DNA from: Bacteroidales bacterium
Lineage (GTDB): Bacteria; Bacteroidota; Bacteroidia; Bacteroidales; Dysgonomonadaceae
Length of the DNA stretch: 41,402 nt
Reading direction: 5' to 3'
NCBI GenBank assembly: GCA_012837345.1
Contig: DURL01000183.1
Location: forward strand, 1-41,402
Within the stretch, counting starts at the first letter, position 1, and each line of letters starts with the position of its first letter. The notes beneath the pieces were generated by a model. That model saw only the letters and a list, made by a program, of their open reading frames with translations. It was not told the DNA's origin and did not search any database. Both the position numbers and the translations under genes were made by a program. Positions 1-9,780 of the stretch are shown here, in pieces.

Positions 1-1
1 C

Positions 2-463
2 TTATCGGTTTCGGTTATTGTCGCGGTTGCTCCTGAACCTGGTAACCTCATTCTGTATGAATCGCTTCTCGGCCTGCTGTGCCCTGTACAGCTTCTCCGG
101 GGCCAGCACCTTTTCAAACTTGCCGGAATACTCCTTCTCCAGTGCCGCCTCTTTCATTTTCATGTCTACATCTTCTTCCAGCATCTTTCTGTACTCCGCC
201 TCCGAGATGTTGCTGTTCTCCTTGATGCGCTCCACCTTCTCCCTGTGCCGGCGATGCAGCTCGAACTTCTTTTTCGTCAGTTCGTTGGTCAGCGGAAAAT
301 ACCTGTCCGCCTCCTCCTTGCTGAGCCCTGCCTCTTTCAGTACAAACTCTTTCTTGCGCTTTTCGTAATCTGCCATATCCATCCTTCTGTTTTGCGCTGT
401 CAGTGTCAGCACAGGCAGCGATAACAGGATCAGACAAATCAACAGAAATATATTTTTTTTCAT
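2..463 (-). CDS. Small secreted protein, charged and helical, CpxP/Spy-like in appearance; last gene of an ECF sigma operon
   Basis: ORF with N-terminal signal peptide (MKKNIFLLICLILLSLPVLTLTAQ) and a charged helical mature region; co-oriented downstream of the sigma factor and a single-TM protein. Confidence 0.65.
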   Translation of the reverse strand: MKKNIFLLICLILLSLPVLTLTAQNRRMDMADYEKRKKEFVLKEAGLSKEEADRYFPLTNELTKKKFELHRRHREKVERIKENSNISEAEYRKMLEEDVDMKMKEAALEKEYSGKFEKVLAPEKLYRAQQAEKRFIQNEVTRFRSNRDNNRNR

Positions 464-499
464 AGTCTTTCTCTTCTATTAATGAGTTGGATGAAGCAT

Positions 500-913
500 T
501 CAGTTCAAATAATAGTGATCATACATATAATCAAAATAACCCTCTTCCGCCAGCTGCTCCTCAAGGTACTGATAGAACTCCTCTTCAGATACCTGCACCG
601 TGGACCAATAGCCTTCCGTCTGTACGTTGTTTCCGGCAGGCTGTTGCACTACCGGCTGACGGGAGGCGATGCTCCCGTTGTCGGGTTGCCGGGTCAGGAA
701 CTGAATGGTGATGTATAGACCGGCGAACATCGCTGCCATATAAACCCAGGGCTTCACCTTTTCCCAGAGAGGAACCGTTCGGGGTGGAACGATCTCTTTT
801 TCCGGAAGACGACTCATCATCTCTTCATTAAATCGGGCGAAATAGTTGTCAGGGACTTTAAATGGATTTCGGGAGCGATCTATTTCTTCTAATTTGTTGA
901 AATGAGATTTCAT
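500..913 (-). CDS. Single-TM hypothetical protein, candidate anti-sigma factor
   Basis: 137 aa ORF directly downstream of the ECF sigma gene; one hydrophobic segment (VYMAAMFAGLYITIQFL) after a polar N-terminus. Confidence 0.6.
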   Translation of the reverse strand: MKSHFNKLEEIDRSRNPFKVPDNYFARFNEEMMSRLPEKEIVPPRTVPLWEKVKPWVYMAAMFAGLYITIQFLTRQPDNGSIASRQPVVQQPAGNNVQTEGYWSTVQVSEEEFYQYLEEQLAEEGYFDYMYDHYYLN

Positions 914-1000
914 ACGGTTGATATATTGATGTTCATGCTTCTTACAGATCTACCCATGCTGGACTCTACTGATGAATAGACGCCATGACCAGTAAAAGGT

Positions 1001-1552
1001 TTAATTCTCATCACCCAAAAACTTTTCAATTTTTTTCACTGCATGATGATAGGATGCCTTCAACGCTCCTACAGAGGTACCCAGGATATCCGACATCTCA
1101 TCATATTTCATCTCATCAAAATATTTCATCTGGAAAACGAGACGTTGTTTCTCGGGAAGCGTGAGAATGGCATGTTGCAGCCGTAGGGCTGCCTCATCGC
1201 CGTCGAAATAGTGATCACTTTCCAGCATGTTGATCAGATAGGAGTCGTCGGCATCAATGGAGACATTGTGCTGGCTTTTCTTCCTGTTCAGAAAAGTGAT
1301 GCTTTCGTTGATGGCAATACGGTATAACCAGGTGGTGAGCTTGGCATCACCCCTGAAGTTCTCCAGGTTGGACCATGCTTTCAGAAAAACATCCTGGAGG
1401 ATGTCGTTGGCATCGTCGTGCGATAGCACCATCTTGCGGATCTGCCAGTAGAGGCGTTCGCTGTATGCGGATACCAGCCTGGCAAACCCTTGTCTGGCGG
1501 TATGCGGATCGCGTAAGGCTTCCAGCAGGATTTCCTCGTTGTTCAATTCCAT
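1001..1552 (-). CDS. RNA polymerase sigma factor, ECF subfamily
   Basis: Region 2 (DANDILQDVFLKAWSNLENFRGDAKLTTWLYRIAINESITFLNR) and region 4 (LPEKQRLVFQMKYFDEMKYDEMSDILGTSVGALKASYHHAVKKIEKFL) are recognisable. Confidence 0.95.
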   Translation of the reverse strand: MELNNEEILLEALRDPHTARQGFARLVSAYSERLYWQIRKMVLSHDDANDILQDVFLKAWSNLENFRGDAKLTTWLYRIAINESITFLNRKKSQHNVSIDADDSYLINMLESDHYFDGDEAALRLQHAILTLPEKQRLVFQMKYFDEMKYDEMSDILGTSVGALKASYHHAVKKIEKFLGDEN

Positions 1553-1569
1553 AGGTGTGCTATTCAGGG

Positions 1570-1577
1570 CAAAGGTA
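1570..1577 (-). promoter_or_regulatory. Putative Bacteroidota -7 element (TACCTTTG) for the ECF sigma gene
   Basis: CAAAGGTA on the + strand, 18 nt upstream of the sigma start; matches the established TAnnTTTG consensus; no clear -33 found. Confidence 0.5.
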
Positions 1578-1596
1578 CGAATTTTTTGCTACAGAC

Positions 1597-2715
1597 TCAG
1601 TTCACATCCCCATTTTCGAACCATCGCACGAAATTCTGAGCTGCTTCGCTGTTTTGTTGCCACCATTCCAATGAACCGGGGTAATAGGAGACACTGATGT
1701 AACGGCAGAAGGTTTCGTAGTAGTCTGACTGTTCGATATGGGTGAAGAAAGGTATGTAATAGGTCCAGAGGATCCCCTCTTTCGGGCCCACACTCTCTGC
1801 TTCCAGCACCTTCATGATTGCGCGGTTCACAGCTGTGAACAACAGGAAGGGATCAGTTACGGAGCCGGCGACCTGCAGTGAGTCGGTGACCTGCAGTGAG
1901 TCAGGTGTCTGTAACGAATCGAGCGTGGTGGTGATCGCCTTGTAGACAAGACTCCGATCAAGGTTATCCTCGGGAGTGAGTGGTGGCGTTTTGTCGTTCT
2001 TAATTGCTTCTGCAGGTCTGTTACGCATCATCTGTTGCTGGATGAAGGAGCGTTCCACCGGCTCTTCACTTTTTTTGATCCACATGGTCTGCAGCATCTC
2101 CTCGAACGCGTTTCGCGACCGTTCACTGTCAGGCTCCAACAGCAGGAACATCTGGAACGAGAGGATGCTCTGTACCCAGAGACCGCTGTCGTTCAGCAGA
2201 TAGGCATTCAGCAGGAAGGCACCGCTGTAGGTTTTGTCAAGGTCGATCGCTCTTTTTACGTGGTGCAACGCCCTGTCACTCATCCCCTGCTTGTAATAGT
2301 TGATTGCCAGGTTAAAATGCAACAGGTACTCATCCCCATACTTCTCCAGTCCCTCCAGCAGGAGTGCGATGGCCTCATCGGTCCGATCGGTTTTCTGGAG
2401 GATCTCACTCATCACGGCATAGGCTCCCGGTGCCAGCTTCCGCTCCCCCGATTCGATCACCTCAAGGCTGTACTTCTCTGCACCGGCATAATCTTTCAGT
2501 TCGAGTGACGTCAGCGACATCTCATACACTGCCTGCATCAAACCGGGGTCGAGTGCCAGGGCTTCCCTGTATTTGGTCATTGCTTTTTCATATTCTCCCT
2601 GATCATGCAGCGTCATCCCTTCGGTTACCAGTTGCCGGGCAGGCGACTGCTGAGCCAACAGCAGGGTGGGGAAGAGGAGGATAAAGAAAGTGATGAATAT
2701 CGTTATCTTGTTCAT
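1597..2715 (-). CDS. Secreted tetratricopeptide-repeat protein
   Basis: Start placed at MNKITIFITFFILLFPTLLLAQ (signal peptide), not at the longer ORF start; repeated TPR-like units (HDQGEYEKAMTKYREALALDPG...). Confidence 0.8.
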   Translation of the reverse strand: MNKITIFITFFILLFPTLLLAQQSPARQLVTEGMTLHDQGEYEKAMTKYREALALDPGLMQAVYEMSLTSLELKDYAGAEKYSLEVIESGERKLAPGAYAVMSEILQKTDRTDEAIALLLEGLEKYGDEYLLHFNLAINYYKQGMSDRALHHVKRAIDLDKTYSGAFLLNAYLLNDSGLWVQSILSFQMFLLLEPDSERSRNAFEEMLQTMWIKKSEEPVERSFIQQQMMRNRPAEAIKNDKTPPLTPEDNLDRSLVYKAITTTLDSLQTPDSLQVTDSLQVAGSVTDPFLLFTAVNRAIMKVLEAESVGPKEGILWTYYIPFFTHIEQSDYYETFCRYISVSYYPGSLEWWQQNSEAAQNFVRWFENGDVN

Positions 2716-2937
2716 TGTCAGAATCGTATAGTGCGTTGTTTGTCGTTCCGCAGAAGCCGGTAAGCGGGTTAGCTTCCTTCCCGGCAGATGAAAACGAACG
2801 ATTTTGCAGGTAAAAGTAAACAAAAAAAAGTGCCTGTAACAATCTCCTAAATGAATTTTGTCTGTTTTGTAACACTAATAAACATATGAGATGTGGAAAT
2901 AAAAAATTTTTACATTTATCCGTTGCAAAGAATGTCG

Positions 2938-2945
2938 TACATTTG
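2938..2945 (+). promoter_or_regulatory. Putative -7 element (TACATTTG) for prmA
   Basis: TAnnTTTG match 30 nt upstream of the prmA start. Confidence 0.45.
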
Positions 2946-2975
2946 CGGTGCATTAAAGCGCTTCAAAAAAGAAAC

Positions 2976-3815
2976 ATGCAATACAATCAGATACTCTTCA
3001 GGTGCGACCCTGACAACGAGATGGTCACCGACATCCTTTCCGCGATGCTGGGTGAGATTGGATTTGAATCATTTGTCCGGAGTGATGAGGGATTGGAAGC
3101 CTATGTCCCGTTGCCGCTCTTCAACCCTGAAGCGTTGCAAGAGGTGATAACCGCCATGCCGATGGAGAGCTCCATCAGCTATAGTGTCCACACCATGGAG
3201 GATAAGAACTGGAATGAAGAGTGGGAGAAAAACTATTTTCAACCCATTACCATAGGGGATGATTGCTGTATTCACAGCTCATTTCATCACAGTGAGAACA
3301 GCTGCCGCTATTCGATCGTGATCGACCCGAAGATGGCCTTCGGTACCGGCCATCATCAGACCACCGGGCTGATCCTGCGCGAGATACTGCAGATGGAGCT
3401 GGCACAGAAGAGCGTGCTCGACATGGGGTGCGGCACCGCCGTGCTGGCCATTCTTGCTGCGATGAAGGGAGCAGTGCCGGTGACGGCCATCGATATTGAG
3501 GAGTGGGCATACAGCAATGCCCTGGAGAACGTGCAACGGAATGGCACCGATCTCATCCGGGTAATGTGCGGGGGCGCAGAGCTGTTGGGAGAGGAGCACT
3601 ATGAGGTGATCTTTGCAAACATCAACCGCAACATACTGCTACAAGACCTGCCACGCTACAATGCTGTACTGAACAGGGATGGCATCATCATCATGAGCGG
3701 ATTCTACGTCGAGGATCTCCCGTTAATACGGGCGAGAGCGGAAGAGCTGGGTCTCACTTTCGACCATTTCAGTGAGATGGAGAGATGGGTGGCTGCCACA
3801 TTTGTGAAGAAGTAA
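2976..3815 (+). CDS. prmA: Ribosomal protein L11 methyltransferase
   Basis: KMAFGTGHHQTTGLIL and SAM motif VLDMGCGTAVLAILAAMKGA; start at MQYNQILFRC. Confidence 0.93.
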   Translation: MQYNQILFRCDPDNEMVTDILSAMLGEIGFESFVRSDEGLEAYVPLPLFNPEALQEVITAMPMESSISYSVHTMEDKNWNEEWEKNYFQPITIGDDCCIHSSFHHSENSCRYSIVIDPKMAFGTGHHQTTGLILREILQMELAQKSVLDMGCGTAVLAILAAMKGAVPVTAIDIEEWAYSNALENVQRNGTDLIRVMCGGAELLGEEHYEVIFANINRNILLQDLPRYNAVLNRDGIIIMSGFYVEDLPLIRARAEELGLTFDHFSEMERWVAATFVKK

Positions 3816-3832
3816 AAAAAGGTGTACCTTTG
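3801..3832 (+). promoter_or_regulatory. Putative promoter TTTG-N20-TACCTTTG for the transporter gene
   Basis: -33-like TTTG at 3801-3804, -7 TACCTTTG at 3825-3832, ATG at 3867. Confidence 0.6.
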
Positions 3833-3866
3833 TCGCTTGTTACATTTTCTTTAGGTTATTATTACA

Positions 3867-5537
3867 ATGGATTGGTTAATTGAATTGATTAGCGGATCGG
3901 GGATTGCCCATTCGATCCTGATATTGGCATTGGTGATTGCCGTGGGACTCCTGCTGGGCAAGATCAAGATCTTCGGAATCTCGTTGGGAACCACCTGGAT
4001 CCTCTTCTTTGGTATTTTCCTGGGTCATCTGGGACTTCATATCGAGCCTGAGCTGCTCCATTTCCTGAAGGAGTTCGGACTGATCCTCTTCATCTTCTCC
4101 ATCGGCATGCAAGTGGGACCCAGCTTCTTCTCATCCTTTAAACAGGGTGGCATCACACTCAATCTGCTGGCCTCGGGCGTGGTTTTACTCGGCGTAACCG
4201 TCACCGTTGTCATTCACCTGATCACCGGACTCCCCATCGCCACCATGGTCGGCATTCTCTCCGGGGCGGTCACCAACACCCCCGGTCTGGGAGCTGCCCA
4301 GCAGACCTTCACCGATGCTACCGGCACCACAGACCCTTCCATCGCGACGGCGTATGCTGTAGCCTACCCCCTGGGGGTGGTGGGCATCATCCTCTCACTC
4401 CTGTTGTTTCGTTCCCTCTTTCGTATCAATCTTGCACAGGAGAACAGCAAGCTCGACGAGATGAACGACTCGAAGCAGACCGAAGCGCATATGTTCACCC
4501 TGAGCGTGCTGAACCCTGCCATCATGGGGAAAAACATCCGGGAGATCAAAAAACTGATCGACAGGGAGTTTGTGATATCGAGGGTGTTACATGCGCACAA
4601 CGGCCAACTGGTTGTCCCACAAACGGAGACAAGGCTGAATGAAGGAGACAGGCTGTTGGTGGTCTCCAACCTGAAGAACATTGATGTGATTGAAGCCCTT
4701 ATAGGACAGCGGATCGATATGAACAGGGAGGAGTGGAAGAAGCTTGATTCACAACTTGTTTCCCGCAGGATCTCCATCACCCGCTCGGCAATCAACGGCC
4801 GCTCCATCGGGAGCCTGCGCCTGCGTAACCTCTTCGGCGTCAACATCACCAGGGTGAACCGTGCCGGTGTGGACCTGATCGCCGACTCACGCCTGGCCCT
4901 CCAGCTGGGCGACCGTGTGACCGTGGTGGGATCGGAGGAGGCCATCGCCAACGTGGAAAAGTTCCTGGGCAACTCGCTCAAGAGACTGCGTGAACCGAAC
5001 CTGATCTCCATCTTCATCGGTATCGCTTTGGGTGTACTGGTGGGGAGCATACCCTTCATGATCCCCGGTATCCCGCAGCCGGTGAAGCTGGGACTGGCGG
5101 GCGGACCCCTTATCATCGCCATCCTGATCAGTAAGTTCGGCCCCCGATACAAGCTGGTTACCTACACCACCATGAGCGCCAACCTGATGCTGCGCGAGAT
5201 TGGCATCGCCATCTTCCTCGCCTGTGTGGGGCTCGGTGCCGGCGGTAACTTCGTAGAGACAGTGGTCAACGGCGGTTATATCTGGGTTGGTTACGGGGTG
5301 ATCATCACCCTGCTGCCACTGTTGATCATCGGCGTGATCGGTCGCAAGATCTGCAAGCTGAATTTCTTCACACTGATGGGATTGATCGCGGGGAGCATGA
5401 CCGACCCTCCCGCGCTGGCCTATGCCAACGCCAGTGCCGGCAATGATGTGCCGGCAGTGAGCTACGCCACGGTTTATCCGCTCACCATGTTCCTCAGGGT
5501 GATCACGGCTCAGCTGCTGATTCTTATATTTCTCTGA
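3867..5537 (+). CDS. YidE/AspT-family (aspartate:alanine exchanger-like) transporter with paired TrkA-C/RCK_C domains
   Basis: 556 aa; duplicated membrane halves ([18 protein letters not shown]... and [18 protein letters not shown]...) flanking two RCK_C-like soluble domains. Confidence 0.9.
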   Translation: MDWLIELISGSGIAHSILILALVIAVGLLLGKIKIFGISLGTTWILFFGIFLGHLGLHIEPELLHFLKEFGLILFIFSIGMQVGPSFFSSFKQGGITLNLLASGVVLLGVTVTVVIHLITGLPIATMVGILSGAVTNTPGLGAAQQTFTDATGTTDPSIATAYAVAYPLGVVGIILSLLLFRSLFRINLAQENSKLDEMNDSKQTEAHMFTLSVLNPAIMGKNIREIKKLIDREFVISRVLHAHNGQLVVPQTETRLNEGDRLLVVSNLKNIDVIEALIGQRIDMNREEWKKLDSQLVSRRISITRSAINGRSIGSLRLRNLFGVNITRVNRAGVDLIADSRLALQLGDRVTVVGSEEAIANVEKFLGNSLKRLREPNLISIFIGIALGVLVGSIPFMIPGIPQPVKLGLAGGPLIIAILISKFGPRYKLVTYTTMSANLMLREIGIAIFLACVGLGAGGNFVETVVNGGYIWVGYGVIITLLPLLIIGVIGRKICKLNFFTLMGLIAGSMTDPPALAYANASAGNDVPAVSYATVYPLTMFLRVITAQLLILIFL

Positions 5538-5576
5538 ATGAGCCCCTCAACCTGAACAGAACTCTTCTGATCGGTC

Positions 5577-5588
5577 GCAATCGATTGC
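5577..5588. promoter_or_regulatory. Perfect 12-bp palindrome GCAATCGATTGC, LacI-family-type operator candidate
   Basis: Exact dyad symmetry with central CG, in the intergenic region upstream of the amylomaltase gene. Confidence 0.6.
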
Positions 5589-5643
5589 ATACGTTTCTTT
5601 CGAAAAAATGATCACAATCGTTTCATTCCCTTCCTTTCCATCG

Positions 5644-5651
5644 TAGATTTG
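5644..5651 (+). promoter_or_regulatory. Putative -7 element (TAGATTTG) for the amylomaltase gene
   Basis: TAnnTTTG match about 80 nt upstream of the ATG at 5733. Confidence 0.4.
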
Positions 5652-5732
5652 TGGTCGGGGACTACAATTTAATACTAAGATCATCTCTATGGGATCCCAT
5701 CCCTTGACATTGAGCTTAACAAAAGGATCGGA

Positions 5733-8405
5733 ATGGCACTACTCACATTTAATCTCGAATATCATACAACCTGGGGACAACAGGTATACCTCTGCGGATC
5801 AACACCCGAACTGGGTCAGTATGATGAGGAGAAGGCGTTACCGCTCCTGTTGGATGGTGACAGGTGGAGTGGCTCTGTAAAGATGATGGCTACCGATACC
5901 CTACGCTATTATTACATGATCCGGCAGGGAAACAGCACCATCCGGCGTGAATGGGGGGAGCACAGACGTCTGCATGTCATCAAAGGCCGAAGAGAATATG
6001 TTGTGCAGGATCACTGGAACGACAAGCCCTACCATGCTTACCTCTACTCGTCCGCCTTCACCGGGAGCATCTTCTTTCATCGCAAGGAACCGCTCCCGAT
6101 GAAATATTACTCTCGCTCACTGCTACTGAATGTGATATGCCCTTTTGCAGACCGCAACCAGGTGGTGGCTCTTTGTGGCGATGGTGAACTGATGGGTGGC
6201 TGGGATCCCGTAAAAGCAGTGGCTCTCACCTGCGTGAACGACGGTGAATGGCAGCTGCTGCTCGATGCAAGCCTGTTGCCCGACACCAGTGAATACAAGT
6301 TCATCATCATGGACCGGAAAAAGGGAGAGGTGGTGCACTGGGAAGAAGGTGCCAACAGGGTTCTGGATGCCACCGTCGCCCGCCAGGCTGGCACCGTAGC
6401 GGTGGAGATGTCGATCCATTATCGCTATCCCGGTTTCACCTTTAAAGGTACCGGTACCGCTGTGCCGCTATTCTCGCTGAAGACAGAGCAAAGCTTCGGC
6501 ATTGGTGATTTCGCCGATCTGCGCAAGATGATCGACTGGGCATCGGAGACCCATCAACAACTGATCCAGCTCCTGCCGGTAAATGATACCACCACCACCA
6601 AGACATGGAAGGATTCCTATCCGTACAGCGCCATCTCCATCTATGCACTCCATCCCATCTATCTCGGGTGCAGTGATTATCCGTTGAAAAAGAAGCAGAA
6701 GAGCAGGAAATACCTGGCAGAGGCTGCCGCCCTTAACCGCAGGAAGGAGATCGACTATGAACAGGTGCTGCAGCTTAAGACAGCCTACACACGGGATCTC
6801 TATCTTGAGATAGGGCAGGAGGTGCTCTCCTCCGACTCTTTCGAATCCTTTTTTGAGAAAAACAGACCGTGGCTGTTTCCCTATGCCTGTTACTCTATCC
6901 TGCGCGATCGTTTTGGCACTGCCAACTTCAGGGAGTGGAACCATTACGCTGTCTACAACGAGACGAAACTGAAAGAGATGCAGGAAACCGATCCACAGGC
7001 TGCCGAAGAGATGCGATACTGGTATTTCGTGCAATACCTGCTGCACCAACAGTTCTCATCGGTGAAAGAGTATGCCCATGAGAGGGGGGTTACCCTGAAG
7101 GGCGATATCCCCATCGGGATCAGTCGTGACAGCATCGATGCATGGAACGCACCCGACCTGTTCAATATGGATACCCAAAGCGGTGCTCCTCCTGATGATT
7201 TCTCCTTCTTCGGTCAGAACTGGGGGTTCCCCACGTACAACTGGCAGGCCATGGAAGAGGAGGGGTTCGCCTGGTGGATCAACCGCTTCCGAAAAATGGC
7301 GGACTATTTCGATGCCTATCGCATCGATCATATCCTGGGATTCTTCCGCATCTGGGAGATACCACTCCATGCCGTGCAGGGGCTGCTGGGTCATTTCAGT
7401 CCCGCACTTCCTTATTGGCCTGAAGAGATAAACCGTGCGGGTATCCCCTTCGACGAGGAGCGTATGGTGAAACCTTTCATCCATGAACAGTTTCTGACCG
7501 ATATCTTTGGTGAGTATGCCGAAGAGGTGAAGAGCCGCTATCTGGATGTTACCGGTTGGCAGCGTTTCTGCCTGAAGCCCTTCTGTGATACCCAACGTAA
7601 AATCAAGCAACTGTTTGAAGATATGCAGGATGAGAAGTCGGTACGGCTTCGCGACGGCCTCTATTCACTCTGCACTGAGGTGCTATTCGTAAGAGACCCG
7701 TTCGACCAGAACCGCTTTCATCCCCGAATCACAGCCCAATATTCCTATTCTTATCGTTTTCTGGATGATCAGGTGAAAGAGTCTTTCAATCGTATGTACA
7801 ACGATTTCTTTTATCATCGTCACAACTATTTCTGGCGGGAGCAGGCAATGAGGAAGTTGCCGGTATTGATCTCATCCACCCCAATGCTGGTCTGCGGGGA
7901 GGACCTAGGGATGGTGCCTGACTGTGTCCCTTCCGTGATGCAGGAGCTGCAGATGCTGAGCCTGGAGATTGAGCGGATGCCGAAGAATCCCGATCTGCGC
8001 TTCACCAACCTGGAGTGGCTGCCCTACCATTCGGTATGCACCACCTCCACGCACGACATGTCGCCGATTCGCAGCTGGTGGCTTGAAAACAGGGAGGTGA
8101 CACAGCAGTACTACAACGAGGTGTTGCATCATGAGGGAATGGCACCTCAAGAGTGCACGCCGGCGCTCTGCCACGAGATCATCACTGCCCATCTCCGTTC
8201 ATCAGCCATGTGGGTGATCCTGCCCTGGCAGGACTGGATGTCGCTCGATGCACAGCTGCGCAATCCCGATGCTTCTGCCGAACGAATCAACATCCCGGCC
8301 AACCCCGAGCATTACTGGCGCTACCGGATGCATCTCTCCATTGAAGAGCTGCTGGAGGAAACCGCATTCAACCAACAGGTGGCCCGGATGAGTCACAGAG
8401 TGTAA
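5733..8405 (+). CDS. malQ: 4-alpha-glucanotransferase (amylomaltase, GH77) with two N-terminal CBM20-like starch-binding domains
   Basis: CBM20-like segments (YLCGSTPELGQYDEEKALPL...; VVALCGDGELMGGWDPVKAVAL...) followed by GH77 motifs (FDAYRIDHILGFFRIWEIP, CGEDLGMVPDCV, STHDMSPIRSWW). Confidence 0.95.
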   Translation: MALLTFNLEYHTTWGQQVYLCGSTPELGQYDEEKALPLLLDGDRWSGSVKMMATDTLRYYYMIRQGNSTIRREWGEHRRLHVIKGRREYVVQDHWNDKPYHAYLYSSAFTGSIFFHRKEPLPMKYYSRSLLLNVICPFADRNQVVALCGDGELMGGWDPVKAVALTCVNDGEWQLLLDASLLPDTSEYKFIIMDRKKGEVVHWEEGANRVLDATVARQAGTVAVEMSIHYRYPGFTFKGTGTAVPLFSLKTEQSFGIGDFADLRKMIDWASETHQQLIQLLPVNDTTTTKTWKDSYPYSAISIYALHPIYLGCSDYPLKKKQKSRKYLAEAAALNRRKEIDYEQVLQLKTAYTRDLYLEIGQEVLSSDSFESFFEKNRPWLFPYACYSILRDRFGTANFREWNHYAVYNETKLKEMQETDPQAAEEMRYWYFVQYLLHQQFSSVKEYAHERGVTLKGDIPIGISRDSIDAWNAPDLFNMDTQSGAPPDDFSFFGQNWGFPTYNWQAMEEEGFAWWINRFRKMADYFDAYRIDHILGFFRIWEIPLHAVQGLLGHFSPALPYWPEEINRAGIPFDEERMVKPFIHEQFLTDIFGEYAEEVKSRYLDVTGWQRFCLKPFCDTQRKIKQLFEDMQDEKSVRLRDGLYSLCTEVLFVRDPFDQNRFHPRITAQYSYSYRFLDDQVKESFNRMYNDFFYHRHNYFWREQAMRKLPVLISSTPMLVCGEDLGMVPDCVPSVMQELQMLSLEIERMPKNPDLRFTNLEWLPYHSVCTTSTHDMSPIRSWWLENREVTQQYYNEVLHHEGMAPQECTPALCHEIITAHLRSSAMWVILPWQDWMSLDAQLRNPDASAERINIPANPEHYWRYRMHLSIEELLEETAFNQQVARMSHRV

Positions 8406-8438
8406 TCATTCATACTATTAAGAGAAACCACAAAAAAG

Positions 8439-8470
8439 AAAAGAGACTGTCCGGATGAACAGTCTCTTTT
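8439..8470. terminator. Bidirectional hairpin terminator between convergent malQ and the aldolase gene
   Basis: AAAAGAGACTGT / CCGGATGA / ACAGTCTCTTTT: perfect 12-bp stem, A-tract before and T-tract after. Confidence 0.9.
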
Positions 8471-8493
8471 CAAATAATAGGGAATCAAGGGGT

Positions 8494-9486
8494 TTATGCC
8501 TTTCCGGCACTTCCCAACACCTTTTCTGTCTTATGCATGTAGAGTTTCTTCAGCTCATCGCGGGCCGGTCCCAGGTACTTGCGGGGATCAAACTCACCCG
8601 GCTTGTTGGCGAACACCTCGCGTACGGCAGCTGTCATCGCCAGACGTCCGTCCGAGTCGATGTTGATCTTGCAGACGGCTGACTTGGCAGCCTTGCGCAA
8701 CTGCTCTTCGGGGATACCGATGGAGTCATCCAGCTTGCCACCATACTTGTTGATGGTTTCTACATACTGCTGCGGTACCGACGAGGAACCGTGCAGCACG
8801 ATGGGGAACCCGGGAATACGTTTCTCAATCTCCTCAAGGATGTCGAAACGCAAGGGGGGCGGTACCAATACACCTTCTTCGTTGCGGGTGCACTGATCGG
8901 GAGTGAATTTGAAAGCACCGTGTGAGGTGCCGATGGAGATGGCCAGTGAGTCAACACCGGTACGCGACACGAAGTCGACCACTTCATCGGGTTCGGTATA
9001 GGTGTGGTGCTCAGCCTGTACATCATCTTCGATGCCGGCCAGCACACCCAGCTCACCCTCTACCGTCACATCATGCTGATGGGCATATTCCACCACTTTC
9101 TTGGTGAGTGCGATGTTCTCTTCGTAGGGAAGATGTGAACCGTCGATCATTACCGAGGAGAAACCACTCTCAATACAGTCCTTGCAAAGCTCGAAGCTGT
9201 CACCATGGTCAAGGTGCAAGACAATGGGAATCTCATATCCCAGTTCCTTGGCATATTGTACCGCTCCTTGTGCCATGTAGCGCAACAGCGTCTGATTGGC
9301 ATACTTGCGGGCACCGCTCGACACCTGCAGGATCACGGGCGATTTGGTTTCCACACAGGCCGAAACAATGGCCTGCAACTGTTCCATGTTGTTGAAGTTG
9401 AAAGCCGGGAGGGCATAACCTCCATCAACCGCTTTCTTAAACAACTCCTTTGAGTTTACGAGACCCAATTCTTTATAACTTACCAT
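8494..9486 (-). CDS. fba: Class II fructose-bisphosphate aldolase
   Basis: GYALPAFNFNNMEQLQAIV, VLHLDHGDSFELCKDCI, SVMIDGSHLPYEENI, GTSHGAFKF motifs. Confidence 0.95.
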   Translation of the reverse strand: MVSYKELGLVNSKELFKKAVDGGYALPAFNFNNMEQLQAIVSACVETKSPVILQVSSGARKYANQTLLRYMAQGAVQYAKELGYEIPIVLHLDHGDSFELCKDCIESGFSSVMIDGSHLPYEENIALTKKVVEYAHQHDVTVEGELGVLAGIEDDVQAEHHTYTEPDEVVDFVSRTGVDSLAISIGTSHGAFKFTPDQCTRNEEGVLVPPPLRFDILEEIEKRIPGFPIVLHGSSSVPQQYVETINKYGGKLDDSIGIPEEQLRKAAKSAVCKINIDSDGRLAMTAAVREVFANKPGEFDPRKYLGPARDELKKLYMHKTEKVLGSAGKA

Positions 9487-9529
9487 GAGCTAATTGTTTT
9501 AATTTAGACTATAATCGAAAATAATATCA

Positions 9530-9537
9530 CAAAAATA
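9530..9537 (-). promoter_or_regulatory. Putative -7 element (TATTTTTG) for the aldolase gene
   Basis: CAAAAATA on the + strand, 44 nt upstream of the start codon. Confidence 0.4.
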
Positions 9538-9780
9538 CGATTTTATCTGCAATTAATGAAATAATTTCCTGAAAGAGTCATTAAAAATGATTATTGACAC
9601 ACCCGATGTCATCAGAAACAGATACAATAAAAATGCATTATGCGGTTGCTTTTTTTATTTTTCTTTCTATTTTTGTAATGCTGGTCAGCTACCTACCCAT
9701 CATCAATCAATGTGGATCTGTCTGCAACCATGCGTCACCTTTTCTAATATTATTATTGTCAATATCTTACATTTTTTATT

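Noticed and set aside
4364-5152. 262-aa minus-strand ORF inside the transporter gene
   Set aside because: Antisense to a confident YidE/AspT-like gene; Ser/Arg/Met-rich mirror-frame composition.
6468-7610. Two long minus-strand ORFs (193 and 184 aa) inside malQ
   Set aside because: Antisense to well-conserved GH77 sequence; no independent signals or motifs.
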